Source: Prauserella_A sp040645195 (GTDB taxonomy: Bacteria; Actinomycetota; Actinomycetes; Mycobacteriales; Pseudonocardiaceae). From it: a stretch of DNA of 64,000 bases. Positions 26,488 to 35,458 of the stretch are shown one piece after another. A program made the position numbers and the translations under genes. Each line of letters starts with the position of its first letter. Positions within the stretch are counted from its first letter, which is position 1. The notes under the pieces are model-generated. The model did not search any database, was not told the origin of the DNA, and saw only the letters and a program-made list of their open reading frames with translations. The DNA lies in the NCBI RefSeq assembly GCF_040645195.1, contig NZ_JBEYXW010000026.1, forward strand, positions 28,208 through 92,207, in the 5' to 3' direction.

Positions 26488-27380
26488 TCGGCCCCGCCTC
26501 GGACGAGGATGTCGCCGGCTGGGTCCGCTCGCTCGGGCTGCCCGGGCTGGTCGACATCCACGTGCATTTCCTGCCCGAGCGGGTGCTGCACAAGGTGTGG
26601 GCGTATTTCGACAACGCCGCCGAGCACTACGGCCTGGCCTGGCCGGTGCATTACCGGGAGCCGGAGCCGCAGCGGCTGGCTGTCCTGCGTTCACTGGGCG
26701 TGCGCCGGTTCGCCCCGCTGGTGTACCCGCACAAGCAGGGCATGGGGGAGTGGCTCACGCAGTGGGCGCTGGACTTCGCCGACCGCGAGCCGGCTGCCGT
26801 GCCGACCGCAACGCTGTACCCGGAGCCGTCCGCGGCGTCTTATGTGGATTCCGCGCTGCGAGACGGCGCACGGTGCTTCAAGGCACACGTTCAGGTGGGT
26901 GCCTACGATCCGCGGGACCGGCTGCTCGACGGCGTCTGGGGAGCGCTCGCCGACGCCGGCGTGCCCGTCGTGATCCACTGTGGACATGGCCCGCTGCGTG
27001 GTGAACACACGGGCCTCGACGTGTTCGCCGAGGTGCTGACCCGGCATCCGCAGCTCGTCGCGGTGCTGGCGCACGCGGCGATGCCGGAGTATGCGCGGGC
27101 GCTGGAGCTCGTCGCGAGCTATCCGCGGGTGTACCTCGACACCACGATGGTCGGCGTGCCGTTCACCGAGAACCTCATGCCGCTGCCAGCGGACTGGCCG
27201 CAGCGGCTGGTGCCGTTCGCCGACCGCGTGGTGCTCGGCTCCGACTTCCCCAACATCCCCTACTCCTACGCCACGCAGCTGCGGGCGATCGCCGGCTGGG
27301 CCGACGCGGAGGACCGGCTCTGCGAGCCGTTCCTCCGCGCTGTCCTCCACGACACCCCCGCCAAACTCCTCGGGATCTAG
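26484..27380 (+). CDS. Amidohydrolase family protein (TIM barrel)
   Basis: A 298-residue metal-dependent hydrolase. The first metal-binding motif is DIHVHFLPE near the N-terminus; later ligands are likely in VVIHCGHG and LAHAAMPEY, and the catalytic Asp is in VLGSDFPN. It resembles the amidohydro_2 (ACMSD-like) group, so decarboxylation or hydrolysis of an aromatic or lactone substrate is possible. The TTG start at 26484 overlaps the smpB stop, so it is probably co-transcribed. Its stop overlaps the end of the convergent acyltransferase gene. Confidence 0.78.
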   Translation: MIGPASDEDVAGWVRSLGLPGLVDIHVHFLPERVLHKVWAYFDNAAEHYGLAWPVHYREPEPQRLAVLRSLGVRRFAPLVYPHKQGMGEWLTQWALDFADREPAAVPTATLYPEPSAASYVDSALRDGARCFKAHVQVGAYDPRDRLLDGVWGALADAGVPVVIHCGHGPLRGEHTGLDVFAEVLTRHPQLVAVLAHAAMPEYARALELVASYPRVYLDTTMVGVPFTENLMPLPADWPQRLVPFADRVVLGSDFPNIPYSYATQLRAIAGWADAEDRLCEPFLRAVLHDTPAKLLGI

Positions 27381-28648
27381 CGGCTTACGACGGCTTTACG
27401 GTCGCGGGCGATTGGCTTGCCGCTGAGCAGGAACGCAGCGATGACCAGCACGACGAACAGCTCCGGACCGTTGGCGAAACCCTTGGCCGCCAGCCCCAGC
27501 AGGCCCGCCGAAGCGAGTAGCCCAGCCACGACCAGCTGCCAGGTGCCGACCGTCACCGCGCCGGGCCGCGGGGCGGCCTCGAACCGGGCGAACGCACGCA
27601 GCAGGCCGGTGAGCACCGCCCCGGTGAACGCGAGCCAGACCGGCAACGCGACCAGCCACAACACGCTGCCGGGGGCCGGCGTCGCGTAGTCCAGCGCGAG
27701 GACCGTGACGCCGGAGACCACGACGAGCGCCGGCATGTGCCACAGGTAGATGCTCATGAACCGCGGGCCGACCCAGCCGAGCGCGCTCTGCACGCCTGGC
27801 CGCTGCGCGATGCGGTTGAGCACCGGTTTCGCGGCGAGCGCGAGACCGATCTGCCCGATGGCGAGGCTGATCAGGCACACGGTGGGCGGGCTCATGTTGG
27901 ACATGGGCGCGCCCGGCATCCCGATCATGCTGGCTGCGTACGGTCCGAACACCACCAGCAGCGCGGTGACCGCGAAACCACCCGCGGACATCGCCAGTGC
28001 TGCCCGGCGCGAGATGTCGGCGAGCCTGCCCTCGGTGTAGTGGAAGCCGAGCTGGTGCACGGCGAGCCAGACGAACACGGCATTGGCGTAGCCGGCCAGT
28101 CCCGGCCCGGTGAACCGGGCGACGTCGACGACGATCGCGGCACCGGCGAGGACGACCGGAACGGCGAGGCCCCAGCGGCGGTGCGCGGCGACCATGAGCG
28201 GTGTGGCCAGGATCGTCAGCAGGTAAACGGCGAGGAACCAGAGCAGCTGCGCGGTGATGGACCCGGCGAGGGCCACCGGCTGCTCCGGCACGCCGAGATC
28301 GCGCAGCAGCCGCGGGACGAGCAGCCAGACGGCGAACAGCGGCAGGACCGGGAGCAGCAACCTGCGAAGCCGGGCGCCGAGCCAGTCACGCGGGCTGGCC
28401 GCGCGGCGCAGCGACAGCAGGTTGGCGGCGCCGCCTGCGAAGAAGACAAGCGGCATGACCTGCGACAACCATGTCACGACCCACCAGCCGGGGGTCGCGA
28501 GTGCGTTGCCGGTCGAGAGCTGCCCGTCGGAATAGTCGAGCACCGGCATCGCCCAGTGCTGGACGACCACGCCGAGGATCGCGACAGCGCGGACGATATC
28601 GAGGAACCGGTCGCGTGTGACCGGAGGGCTCACCTGGCTCGTGATCAT
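27377..28648 (-). CDS. Acyltransferase 3 family membrane protein
   Basis: A 423-residue protein with about ten membrane segments. The N-terminal RDRFLDIVRAVAILGVVVQHW carries the essential His of the family, and the conserved Arg lies in the first cytoplasmic loops (RLLLPVLPLF region). Members move acetyl, succinyl or similar groups onto sugars, lipids or peptidoglycan at the membrane. The target is not indicated by its neighbours. Confidence 0.85.
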   Translation of the reverse strand: MITSQVSPPVTRDRFLDIVRAVAILGVVVQHWAMPVLDYSDGQLSTGNALATPGWWVVTWLSQVMPLVFFAGGAANLLSLRRAASPRDWLGARLRRLLLPVLPLFAVWLLVPRLLRDLGVPEQPVALAGSITAQLLWFLAVYLLTILATPLMVAAHRRWGLAVPVVLAGAAIVVDVARFTGPGLAGYANAVFVWLAVHQLGFHYTEGRLADISRRAALAMSAGGFAVTALLVVFGPYAASMIGMPGAPMSNMSPPTVCLISLAIGQIGLALAAKPVLNRIAQRPGVQSALGWVGPRFMSIYLWHMPALVVVSGVTVLALDYATPAPGSVLWLVALPVWLAFTGAVLTGLLRAFARFEAAPRPGAVTVGTWQLVVAGLLASAGLLGLAAKGFANGPELFVVLVIAAFLLSGKPIARDRKAVVSR

Positions 28649-28753
28649 GCCATTAAGCCTGGTCAGCGAGGGCTTCTGGCACAGCCCGGCAGCCCGCCGT
28701 CTTGCCGTTCCGGTTTTCCGCTCCGTTGGGTAGGGGCTGCCCTACCCCAGGTG

Positions 28754-29395
28754 TCAGCGGCCGAGGTAGGTCAGCACCGCACGGACACGACGGTGCTCCT
28801 CGGAGCTCGCTTCGAGGCCGAGCTTGGCGAAGATGTTGCCGATGTGCTTCTCCACGGCCCCGTGCGAAACCACCAGCCTGCCCGCGATCGCCGTGTTGGA
28901 CAGCCCCTGCGCCATCAGACCCAGTACTTCGCTTTCCCGCGCCGTCAGAGAGTCGAGCGGGTTCTTCCTGCCTCTGGCCATGAGCTGTGCGATCACCTCC
29001 GGGTCGATGGCCGTGCCGCCACCCGCGACGCGGCGTACCGCGTCCACGAACTCCGTGACGTCGGCAACTCGCTCCTTCAGCAGGTAGCCGACGCCACCAG
29101 CGCCGCCCGAAAGCAGCTCGACGGCATAGGTCTCCTCGACGTACTGCGAGAGCACCAGCACCGGCAGGCCATTGACGAGTTCGCGCGCCCGTAGTGCGGC
29201 GCGCAACCCCTCGTCGGTGAACGTGGGTGGCATCCGGACGTCGACGATGGCCAGCTCAGGCCGGTGTTCCTGGACGACGGCGAGGAGCTCGTCGCCCGAA
29301 CCGACAGCCGCGGCTGTCTCGATGCCCTCGTCGGCCAGCAGACGCTGGACCCCGGCGCGGAGCAGGACGGCATCCTCGGCGATGACCACGCGCAT
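28754..29395 (-). CDS. NarL/LuxR-type response regulator
   Basis: A 213-residue regulator. The receiver domain shows the acidic pair in VIAEDAVLLR and the phospho-acceptor Asp in AIVDVRMPP. The C-terminal LuxR helix-turn-helix (LTARESEVLGLMAQGLSNTAI ... VEKHIGNIFAKL pattern) is complete. It lies 24 bases downstream of the histidine kinase gene on the same strand, so the two form a two-component system. Confidence 0.92.
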   Translation of the reverse strand: MRVVIAEDAVLLRAGVQRLLADEGIETAAAVGSGDELLAVVQEHRPELAIVDVRMPPTFTDEGLRAALRARELVNGLPVLVLSQYVEETYAVELLSGGAGGVGYLLKERVADVTEFVDAVRRVAGGGTAIDPEVIAQLMARGRKNPLDSLTARESEVLGLMAQGLSNTAIAGRLVVSHGAVEKHIGNIFAKLGLEASSEEHRRVRAVLTYLGR

Positions 29396-29419
29396 GCAAG
29401 CCCCCCAGTGAGGAGCAGC

Positions 29420-30583
29420 TCACCAGGTGCAGGGCAGGTCCGCTCGGATCACTGTGGGACCACCGGGTGGGCTGACAACGGAGATGACGCCGTCAATCGT
29501 GGCAGCACGGTCGGCGAGCCCGGCAAGCCCACCCCCCGGCCGCAACGATGCGCCGCCTTGCCCGTTGTCGGTCACCTCGACCACCACGGTGTCGTCGGTG
29601 CGCCAGACCTTCACCACTGCCTCGCTGGCGCGTGCATGCTTGGCGATATTGGTGAGGGCCTCGCCGACGATGAAGTAGGCCGTTGTTTCCACCGCGGCCG
29701 GTGGCCGTGGCTCGACGTCCACCGCCACGTCGACGTGGATCGGCGCCTTCGCCGCCTGCGCGGACAGTGCCGCGTCGAGACCGCGGTCGGCCAGCACCGC
29801 GGGGTAGATGCCGCGGGCGAGGTCACGTAGCTCCGACACGGCGAGCTTGGCGTCCGTGTGTGCCTCGTCGATCAGTTCCCGTAGTGCCTCGGGGTCGTTG
29901 TTCAGCTTGGACTTCGCGCGGCCGAGGCTCATGGCCACGGCCACGAGCCGCTGCTGGGCGCCGTCGTGTAGATCCCGCTCGATACGCCGCCGCTCGGCCT
30001 CGGCGGCGTCCACGCCGCGTGCACGGGAGGCCTGCAGGCGGGAGGCTTTGGCCTCGAGCCGCTGAGCCCGGGGCGGCCCCAGCAGCGCCAGCGCCAGCCT
30101 GCCGTGCAGCCAGCCGATGGCGGGCACCACCCACACGGCGATCGGCACGAGGACGATCCCCACCAGGCCGATCACGAACTCCAGCACGCCGATGGGGAAC
30201 ACCAGCATCAGGTAGCCGAGATCGCGCCAGGTGGTCAGGTCGGTGAGCTGGGCGAACCACCGGCGTACCCAGCTGCCCTCGGCGGCCTGCCGTTCCGCAG
30301 GAGGCATCGGCGTGTGCAGCGCAGACCGCACCCAGCTGCGTTCGAGATCGCCGAACCAGCGGGTGAGCTGGGTGGCCACCAGCAGGATCGGGATGCCGAT
30401 CCACACGATCGTCGTGGCGATGCCCACCACCGCCAGCGTCACGATCAGGATGAACTGCACCAGCCGCAGCGGGAAGCTCGCGATCATGAAGCCGATGGTC
30501 TTGATGGCGTTCGGCCGCGGCTGCTCGGCCAGTGCCGCGACCTCCGTCATGGGTGAGTCCTCCGTCGCTGTGCTGCTCGTCAT
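29420..30583 (-). CDS. Sensor histidine kinase, HisKA_3 type
   Basis: A 387-residue kinase. The N-terminal membrane-embedded sensor domain (about 20-165) contains TWRDLGYLMLVFPIG; the dimerisation and phosphotransfer helix has RRIERDLHDGAQQRLV with the phospho-His, and the ATPase domain has VGEALTNIAKHA and DNGQGG. It starts at the ATG at 30583, overlapping the stop of the upstream sensor-only gene (ATGA); the ATG at 30550 is an alternative. It partners the response regulator at 28754. Confidence 0.9.
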   Translation of the reverse strand: MTSSTATEDSPMTEVAALAEQPRPNAIKTIGFMIASFPLRLVQFILIVTLAVVGIATTIVWIGIPILLVATQLTRWFGDLERSWVRSALHTPMPPAERQAAEGSWVRRWFAQLTDLTTWRDLGYLMLVFPIGVLEFVIGLVGIVLVPIAVWVVPAIGWLHGRLALALLGPPRAQRLEAKASRLQASRARGVDAAEAERRRIERDLHDGAQQRLVAVAMSLGRAKSKLNNDPEALRELIDEAHTDAKLAVSELRDLARGIYPAVLADRGLDAALSAQAAKAPIHVDVAVDVEPRPPAAVETTAYFIVGEALTNIAKHARASEAVVKVWRTDDTVVVEVTDNGQGGASLRPGGGLAGLADRAATIDGVISVVSPPGGPTVIRADLPCTW

Positions 30584-31245
30584 CCTGCCACCGGCGCCGT
30601 GGTCGCGGGCCAGCCCTGTGACTCGTGCACCCGGTCGGCGGTCGGGCCGAGCAGCAGTTCGGCGAATCGGGCGTGCGCGGCGCCCATGCCGCGCGTCAGC
30701 ACGGCCGCGAGCGCGACGAACAGGACCCCCAGTGCGGCCCACGGCAAGGCCGCGGGTACCGAGTCGACCGTGATCCAGCGCAGGTCGAAGGACGGGAAGA
30801 AGTAGGCGCCCTCAGGCAGGAAGCGGTAGTAGATGGGGAGCGCGACGAGGCCGAGGGCGAACGCCCAGCTCGTCACCACCACGACGAACTCCGCGATGCC
30901 GATCGGGAACAACAGCAGGAAGTAGGTCAGGTCGCGCCAGGTGGCGGCGTCCTTGAGGCGAGCCATCCAGCGCAGCTTCTGGCTCCCGCCGGGTAGCGGC
31001 CGGTAGGGCAGCGTGATGTAACGGTCGAGCAGCGCATAGATCCGGGCTCGCTCCAGCCGGGCTCCGCCGCGAGTTCCCAGGATCGCCAGCGCCAGTATGG
31101 GCAGGCCGACCCAGATGATCGCGGTGGAGACACCCACCGTCAACGTGGTGACCAGGAAGACGAAGCCGATGATGCCCACGGGCAGGTTGAGGAGCAGGTA
31201 GGCGGCTGACCCGCCGACCGACGGCCGGTTGCCCCGGTGGTCCAT
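30580..31245 (-). CDS. Stand-alone membrane sensor-domain protein
   Basis: A 221-residue protein with four predicted membrane segments. It shares the same sensor domain as the adjacent kinase: compare TWRDLTYFLLLFPIGIAEFV here with TWRDLGYLMLVFPIG there. It has no kinase domain. The stop overlaps the kinase start, so the two are co-translated. Such putative-sensor (PF13796-like) proteins may modulate the paired kinase; the signal is unknown. Confidence 0.8.
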   Translation of the reverse strand: MDHRGNRPSVGGSAAYLLLNLPVGIIGFVFLVTTLTVGVSTAIIWVGLPILALAILGTRGGARLERARIYALLDRYITLPYRPLPGGSQKLRWMARLKDAATWRDLTYFLLLFPIGIAEFVVVVTSWAFALGLVALPIYYRFLPEGAYFFPSFDLRWITVDSVPAALPWAALGVLFVALAAVLTRGMGAAHARFAELLLGPTADRVHESQGWPATTAPVAG

Positions 31246-31405
31246 GGCTGGTTCCCTTCGCTGGCTGGTAGTGCTCAGCTTCGCCTGCCTGGCCTGCGTA
31301 AACCATGAAGTGCGCTGGCGGATCGTGGGTGGGGTTGTCCCTACCCCGCCGGGGGAATTATCCGTTTGCGTGTGGGGTTATGCTGGTTTGAAGCAGAAAG
31401 ATCAA

Positions 31406-31774
31406 GGGGGTGAACGGTCTCGACTCTGGACGTTGATCCAGGGGAAGCGTGCCGGTGCAGGCCACGACCACCGTGAGCGTCGTCGCAACTAAAATAAGCG
31501 CCAAGACGAATAGTCAGCGCGACTTCGCCCTCGCTGCCTGAGCGAGTGCGAGTCTGTCGGCCCGGGTAAGCCTCCGACCCGGTATGCCGGCATCAGCTAG
31601 GAGGCTTACCGCCAGCTCCGGCCACGGGAGCTGGTTGGGAAGCAAACAGTGGCTGGGCCCGTCACACCGGCTTGTTCGCGTGACCGGTGGGGCCGAGTAG
31701 AGACACAGCGAACTGCGCACGGAGAAGCCCTGGAAAGGCGACAGAGGACCCGGGTTCGATTCCCGGCACCTCCA
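31406..31774 (+). ncRNA. ssrA: Transfer-messenger RNA (tmRNA)
   Basis: A 369-base RNA that rescues stalled ribosomes together with SmpB. The 5' GGGGGTG pairs with the 3' CACCTCC to form the acceptor stem, and the T-arm CCCGGGTTCGATTCCCGG precedes the 3' end; CCA is not encoded. The internal tag frame begins at GCC 31500 and ends at TGA 31539-31541, giving AKTNSQRDFALAA. The ALAA ending is the proteolysis signal. Pseudoknot stretches lie between the tag and the tRNA-like part. Confidence 0.96.
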
Positions 31775-31781
31775 CTCGGCC

Positions 31782-31846
31782 GACCCGTGTCCGCGGAAGC
31801 GCGGACCGGGTCGCTCCGGATCATATTGGGGGACCGAGTCCCCCAA
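31782..31846 (+). terminator. Two consecutive hairpins after tmRNA
   Basis: The first hairpin (31782-31812) has a 13-bp stem with one bulged T and a GAAG loop. The second (31826-31846) is a perfect 9-bp stem with a CGA loop. Neither has a long T-run. They probably end the tmRNA transcript. Confidence 0.65.
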
Positions 31847-31976
31847 ACCCTCTACGGTGCGAGCTGCTGCCGTCCCAGCGTGGTTGCGTTGGTCGTCAAC
31901 CAGCATCGACGAGTTCGGGTTGTGCCACGTTAGACCCACCCGCTTGTAGATCAGTTCGCGTCCACAGTCTCGCTGG

Positions 31977-32408
31977 TCAGGCAGGCGACACCGTGTCCGC
32001 GGTCGCCATGCCCAGCTTGGCGCAGCCCTCCAGGAGTTTGCGGTCGCCGCTGGCTACCACCAGATCCTCCGCATTGACTTGCTTAGCAGATGCGGTGTGC
32101 ACGGCGTCGTAGCCGCGCAGGGCAAGTTCATACGCGAGATCGGCGGCGCGGTTGATGACGTCTTCGTCGGCTTCGACGACATCGAACTCCCGCCACAGTT
32201 GATTGTGCAGGCGCAGCGCCGATGTGTGCTCCGCGTCGGTGAGCCGACCAAGCCGCACGCCCAGCGCCAGGGCAGCAGCCGTTTCGACGTACAGCAGGCG
32301 CGAGGTGACGATGGCGTCGGCGTCGTCCCAGAGTCGACGGCAGAAGCTGCTGGCCGGTTCGTCGATCAGCAATGGGACGAATGCCGAGGTGTCGAAGTAG
32401 GCGATCAT
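31977..32408 (-). CDS. vapC: VapC-type PIN-domain toxin
   Basis: A 143-residue PIN-domain ribonuclease. Acidic active-site residues are visible: Asp6 in AYFDTSAF, Glu in YVETAAA, Asp in LRGYDAVH and Asp in VVASGDRKL. In this family the toxin cleaves RNA and is held by its antitoxin. It overlaps the upstream antitoxin gene by 4 bases (ATGA), so the two are coupled. Confidence 0.9.
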   Translation of the reverse strand: MIAYFDTSAFVPLLIDEPASSFCRRLWDDADAIVTSRLLYVETAAALALGVRLGRLTDAEHTSALRLHNQLWREFDVVEADEDVINRAADLAYELALRGYDAVHTASAKQVNAEDLVVASGDRKLLEGCAKLGMATADTVSPA

Positions 32409-32659
32409 CGACGCTGTTCGGCGACGAGTTCGCTCACGGAGCCGGCGGTCTTGATCGGTTCGGGGGCTGGGCGCTTCCTTCGTGCGGCAGGGCGGACACG
32501 ACCTTCTGCGATGAGCCGTTCGAGCGCGTTCGGCTGGTCCGCTGGCACGATGCGTGCGATGACGGTTCCGTGGTCGGTGATGGTCACCGTGTGGCCCTTG
32601 CGAACCTCGGCGAGGTGGCGGCTCAGCCCGTCGCGTAGTTCGCGGATCCCGATGCGCAT
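32405..32659 (-). CDS. vapB: Phd/YefM-type antitoxin (VapB partner)
   Basis: An 84-residue protein. The N-terminal MRIGIRELRDGLSRHLAEV and TVTITDHGTVIARIVP are the typical Phd/YefM DNA-binding fold, and the basic then acidic C-terminal tail would wrap the toxin. It lies upstream of vapC and overlaps it. The pair probably represses its own promoter in the roughly 170 bases before 32830. Confidence 0.88.
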   Translation of the reverse strand: MRIGIRELRDGLSRHLAEVRKGHTVTITDHGTVIARIVPADQPNALERLIAEGRVRPAARRKRPAPEPIKTAGSVSELVAEQRR

Positions 32660-32829
32660 AACGGCTCCTGTGGTCACAATCGTTACCTTCAATGTAGCCA
32701 CAAAGTGCCGACAGCGGCAACGTTCCGACAGGAACCCAGCATTGGTACAGACCTGGGTTGCCGGCGCTCCGGCCGGTTTGATGCGGATTTTCGCGGGCAA
32801 GCCTTTCCTGTAAGGAAGGGAGGCCGACG

Positions 32830-33054
32830 ATGGCGACCAGGCCGCAGACTCCGGTGAAGGACAAGAACTTCGACTTGATCAGCGTGCTCCAGGCATCGCT
32901 GCACTACGTGTGGCAGCTCGACGAGTACGCGCAGGACGCCGAGCGCGCGGGCGATGAGGAACTCGCCACGTGGTTCCGCAAGATCCAGCACAACAACGAC
33001 AAGGCCGCGGAGCAGGGAAAGGCGATGCTGGCCAGGCGGTTGGCGGAGCGGTGA
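32830..33054 (+). CDS. Conserved hypothetical protein, 74 residues
   Basis: A short helical, charged protein with a strong ribosome site (AAGGAAGGGAGG ahead of the ATG). Sequence features are YVWQLDEYAQDAERAGDEEL and a C-terminal AMLARRL helix. It has Trp and His positions that look conserved rather than random, and I recall similar short stress-induced or ferritin-like-fold peptides in actinomycetes, but cannot assign a family. It is convergent with the IclR gene. Confidence 0.6.
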   Translation: MATRPQTPVKDKNFDLISVLQASLHYVWQLDEYAQDAERAGDEELATWFRKIQHNNDKAAEQGKAMLARRLAER

Positions 33055-33070
33055 CCGAGGCCGCCTGCGG

Positions 33071-33850
33071 TCAGGGCCGCTGACCACCGATCCGCGTGGT
33101 CAGCTCGTCGGCTGCCTGCCGGACCTGCGCGGCCAGCTCCGCCCAGGTTTCGGTGCAGCCGGCGCCGTCGCAGAGATGGCGGAAGGTCACGCTCATCGCC
33201 GCCATCGGCCTCCCGCCGTGGTCGAACACCGGGTAGGCCACGGAGGCGAAGCCCGCCGTGACGTGGCCGTCCTCGACTGCCCAGCCGAGCCTGCGATGCG
33301 CGCTGAGCGTGTGCCGCAGCTCGGCCAGTCCGCGGGGGCCGCGGTCGGTGCGGCGGACAAAGGCCGCGGCGCTGGGAAACAATGCGCGCACATGCGCGAC
33401 CGGCAGGTGCGCCAGCATCGCCCGACCCGACGCGGTCAGGTGGGCGGGAAGGCGCACGCCGACATCGGTGACGAGCGTCTGTGGCCGCGCGGGCCGTTCC
33501 TTGACCAGGTACACCAGCTCGTTGCCCTGCAGCACGCCCAGGTGCGCGTTGTGCCCGACCTGATCGACGAGCCTGCGCAGGATCGGCCCGGCGAGCCGCT
33601 CCAGCGGATCGTGCCGCAGGTACGCCGAGCCGAGTTCGAATGCCGCGATGCCCAGTCCGTATCTGCGTTCGGCGGGCAGATGCACGACGAAACCGGCCGC
33701 TTCCAGCTCCGCGAGCAGGTGATACGTCGTGGATCGCGGCAGGCCCAGGTCACGTGCCAACGCTGCCGCCGACACTGGTCCAGCATGCCGGGCCAGCACG
33801 CCGAGCAGCGCGAGCCCGCGACGCAACGCGGGAACGTGGCCCTCCGCCAC
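33071..33850 (-). CDS. IclR family regulator of the hut operon
   Basis: A 259-residue regulator from the GTG at 33850. The N-terminal winged helix (ALARDLGLPRSTTYHLLAELE) and C-terminal ligand-binding domain (LERPARPQTLV-type region, TASGRAMLAHL, SVAYPVFDHGG) are typical of IclR. It is divergent from hutH, with 81 bases between the two starts that contain an inverted repeat. I infer control of histidine use, with a pathway intermediate such as urocanate as a possible ligand. Confidence 0.85.
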   Translation of the reverse strand: MAEGHVPALRRGLALLGVLARHAGPVSAAALARDLGLPRSTTYHLLAELEAAGFVVHLPAERRYGLGIAAFELGSAYLRHDPLERLAGPILRRLVDQVGHNAHLGVLQGNELVYLVKERPARPQTLVTDVGVRLPAHLTASGRAMLAHLPVAHVRALFPSAAAFVRRTDRGPRGLAELRHTLSAHRRLGWAVEDGHVTAGFASVAYPVFDHGGRPMAAMSVTFRHLCDGAGCTETWAELAAQVRQAADELTTRIGGQRP

Positions 33851-33860
33851 AGCAGCCTCC

Positions 33861-33878
33861 TGTCTGAAATCCGAGACA
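33861..33878 (+). promoter_or_regulatory. Candidate IclR operator between regulator and hutH
   Basis: An inverted repeat TGTCT-n8-AGACA in the short divergent intergenic region. Its size and place fit an IclR-type operator. Confidence 0.4.
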
Positions 33879-33931
33879 CAAACCGCCTCATCGCAGATGA
33901 TGCGCCTGCCCCCGGCCAGTGAAATAGGGGT

Positions 33932-35458
33932 ATGCCAGACGAGGTACAGCTCGGGGCGTCGCCGCTGCGTCGTGACCAGGTGCTCGCGGTCACCCGCGGC
34001 CACGCACCCGTCATGATCGACGAGGTCGCCCAGAGGAACATCGCCGGAGCGCGCAAACACGTGGCCGCGCTCGCCGAAGCCACACGCCCGACCTACGGCG
34101 TCTCCACCGGGTTCGGAGCGCTGGCGGTGCGGCACATCCCCGCGGACCGGCGTGCGGATCTGCAGCGCTCGCTGATCCGCTCACACGCCGCAGGTGCCGG
34201 GCCCGCCGTCGAGCCGGAGGTCGTGCGCGCGCTGATGTTGCTGCGACTGCGCACCCTGACCACCGGACACACCGGCGTAGGGCCTGGTACGGCCGCGACG
34301 CTCGCCGCACTGCTCAACGCGGGGATCACGCCCGTCGTGCACGAGTACGGCTCGCTCGGCTGCTCCGGCGACCTCGCGCCGCTGGCCGCCGTCGCACTCG
34401 CGCTGATGGGTGAGGGCGAGGTGTTCGACGCCGCGGGACACCGGGTGCCCGCCGCGGACGCGCTGCGCGTGGTCGGCATCGAGCCGATCACGCTCGCGGA
34501 GAAGGAAGGGCTCGCGCTCACCAACGGCACCGACGGCATGCTCGGCATGCTGGTGCTCGCCGTCGCCGATCTGCGGCGCCTGCTCGACATCGCCGACCTC
34601 ACCGCGGCGATGAGCGTGGAGGCACTGCTCGGCACGGACCGGGCGTTCGCCGAGGACCTGCAGGCGCTACGGCCACATCCCGGCCAAGCCGTCTCGGCCC
34701 GCCGCATGCGGGACGTACTCGCCGGTTCGGAGATCGTCGCCAGCCACCGTGGCCCGGACTGCCCACGAGTGCAGGACGCCTACTCGCTGCGATGCGCACC
34801 GCAGGTACACGGCGCGGCACGGGACACGCTCGCGCACGCGGAGTTGGTGGCCGACCGGGAGCTCGCCGCCGCCATCGACAACCCCGTCGTGCTCGCCGAT
34901 GGCCGGGTGGAGTCCAACGGCAACTTCCACGGCGCACCGATCGCCTACGTGCTGGACTTTCTCGCCATCACGGTCGCCGACGTCGCGAGCATCGCCGAGC
35001 GACGCACCGACCGCATGCTCGACATCGCGCGCTCGCACGGGCTGCCCGCGTTCCTCGCCGCGGATCCCGGCGTCGATTCGGGGCACATGATCGCGCAGTA
35101 CACGCAGGCAGCGATCGTCAGCGAGCTCAAGAGGCTGGCGGTGCCGGCGTCGGTGGACTCGATCCCGAGCAGTGCCATGCAGGAAGACCACGTGTCGATG
35201 GGCTGGTCGGCGGCCCGCAAGCTGCGGCGCGGCATCGACGGCCTCACCACCGTGCTCGCTATCGAACTGCTCACAGCCGCCCGCGCGCTGGACTTCCGCG
35301 CACCACTACGGCCCGCACCGGTCACCGCCGCGATACGCGACCTGCTGCGCACCCGCGTCGCCGGGCCGGGACCCGATCGTCACCTGGCTCCCGAGATCGC
35401 CGCCGCGGAGGAACTCGTCGCGTCCGGGGCCGTACTCGACTGCCTGGAGGAACGATGA
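33932..35458 (+). CDS. hutH: Histidine ammonia-lyase
   Basis: Converts histidine to urocanate and ammonia; 508 residues, normal for the family. The MIO cofactor triad is Cys144-Ser145-Gly146 in GSLGCSGDLAP, the C-S-G variant I associate with actinomycete enzymes, in place of A-S-G. The catalytic Tyr is in RPTYGVSTGFG (Tyr55). It starts 81 bases from the divergent IclR gene, and its stop overlaps the hutU start (ATGA). Confidence 0.95.
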   Translation: MPDEVQLGASPLRRDQVLAVTRGHAPVMIDEVAQRNIAGARKHVAALAEATRPTYGVSTGFGALAVRHIPADRRADLQRSLIRSHAAGAGPAVEPEVVRALMLLRLRTLTTGHTGVGPGTAATLAALLNAGITPVVHEYGSLGCSGDLAPLAAVALALMGEGEVFDAAGHRVPAADALRVVGIEPITLAEKEGLALTNGTDGMLGMLVLAVADLRRLLDIADLTAAMSVEALLGTDRAFAEDLQALRPHPGQAVSARRMRDVLAGSEIVASHRGPDCPRVQDAYSLRCAPQVHGAARDTLAHAELVADRELAAAIDNPVVLADGRVESNGNFHGAPIAYVLDFLAITVADVASIAERRTDRMLDIARSHGLPAFLAADPGVDSGHMIAQYTQAAIVSELKRLAVPASVDSIPSSAMQEDHVSMGWSAARKLRRGIDGLTTVLAIELLTAARALDFRAPLRPAPVTAAIRDLLRTRVAGPGPDRHLAPEIAAAEELVASGAVLDCLEER

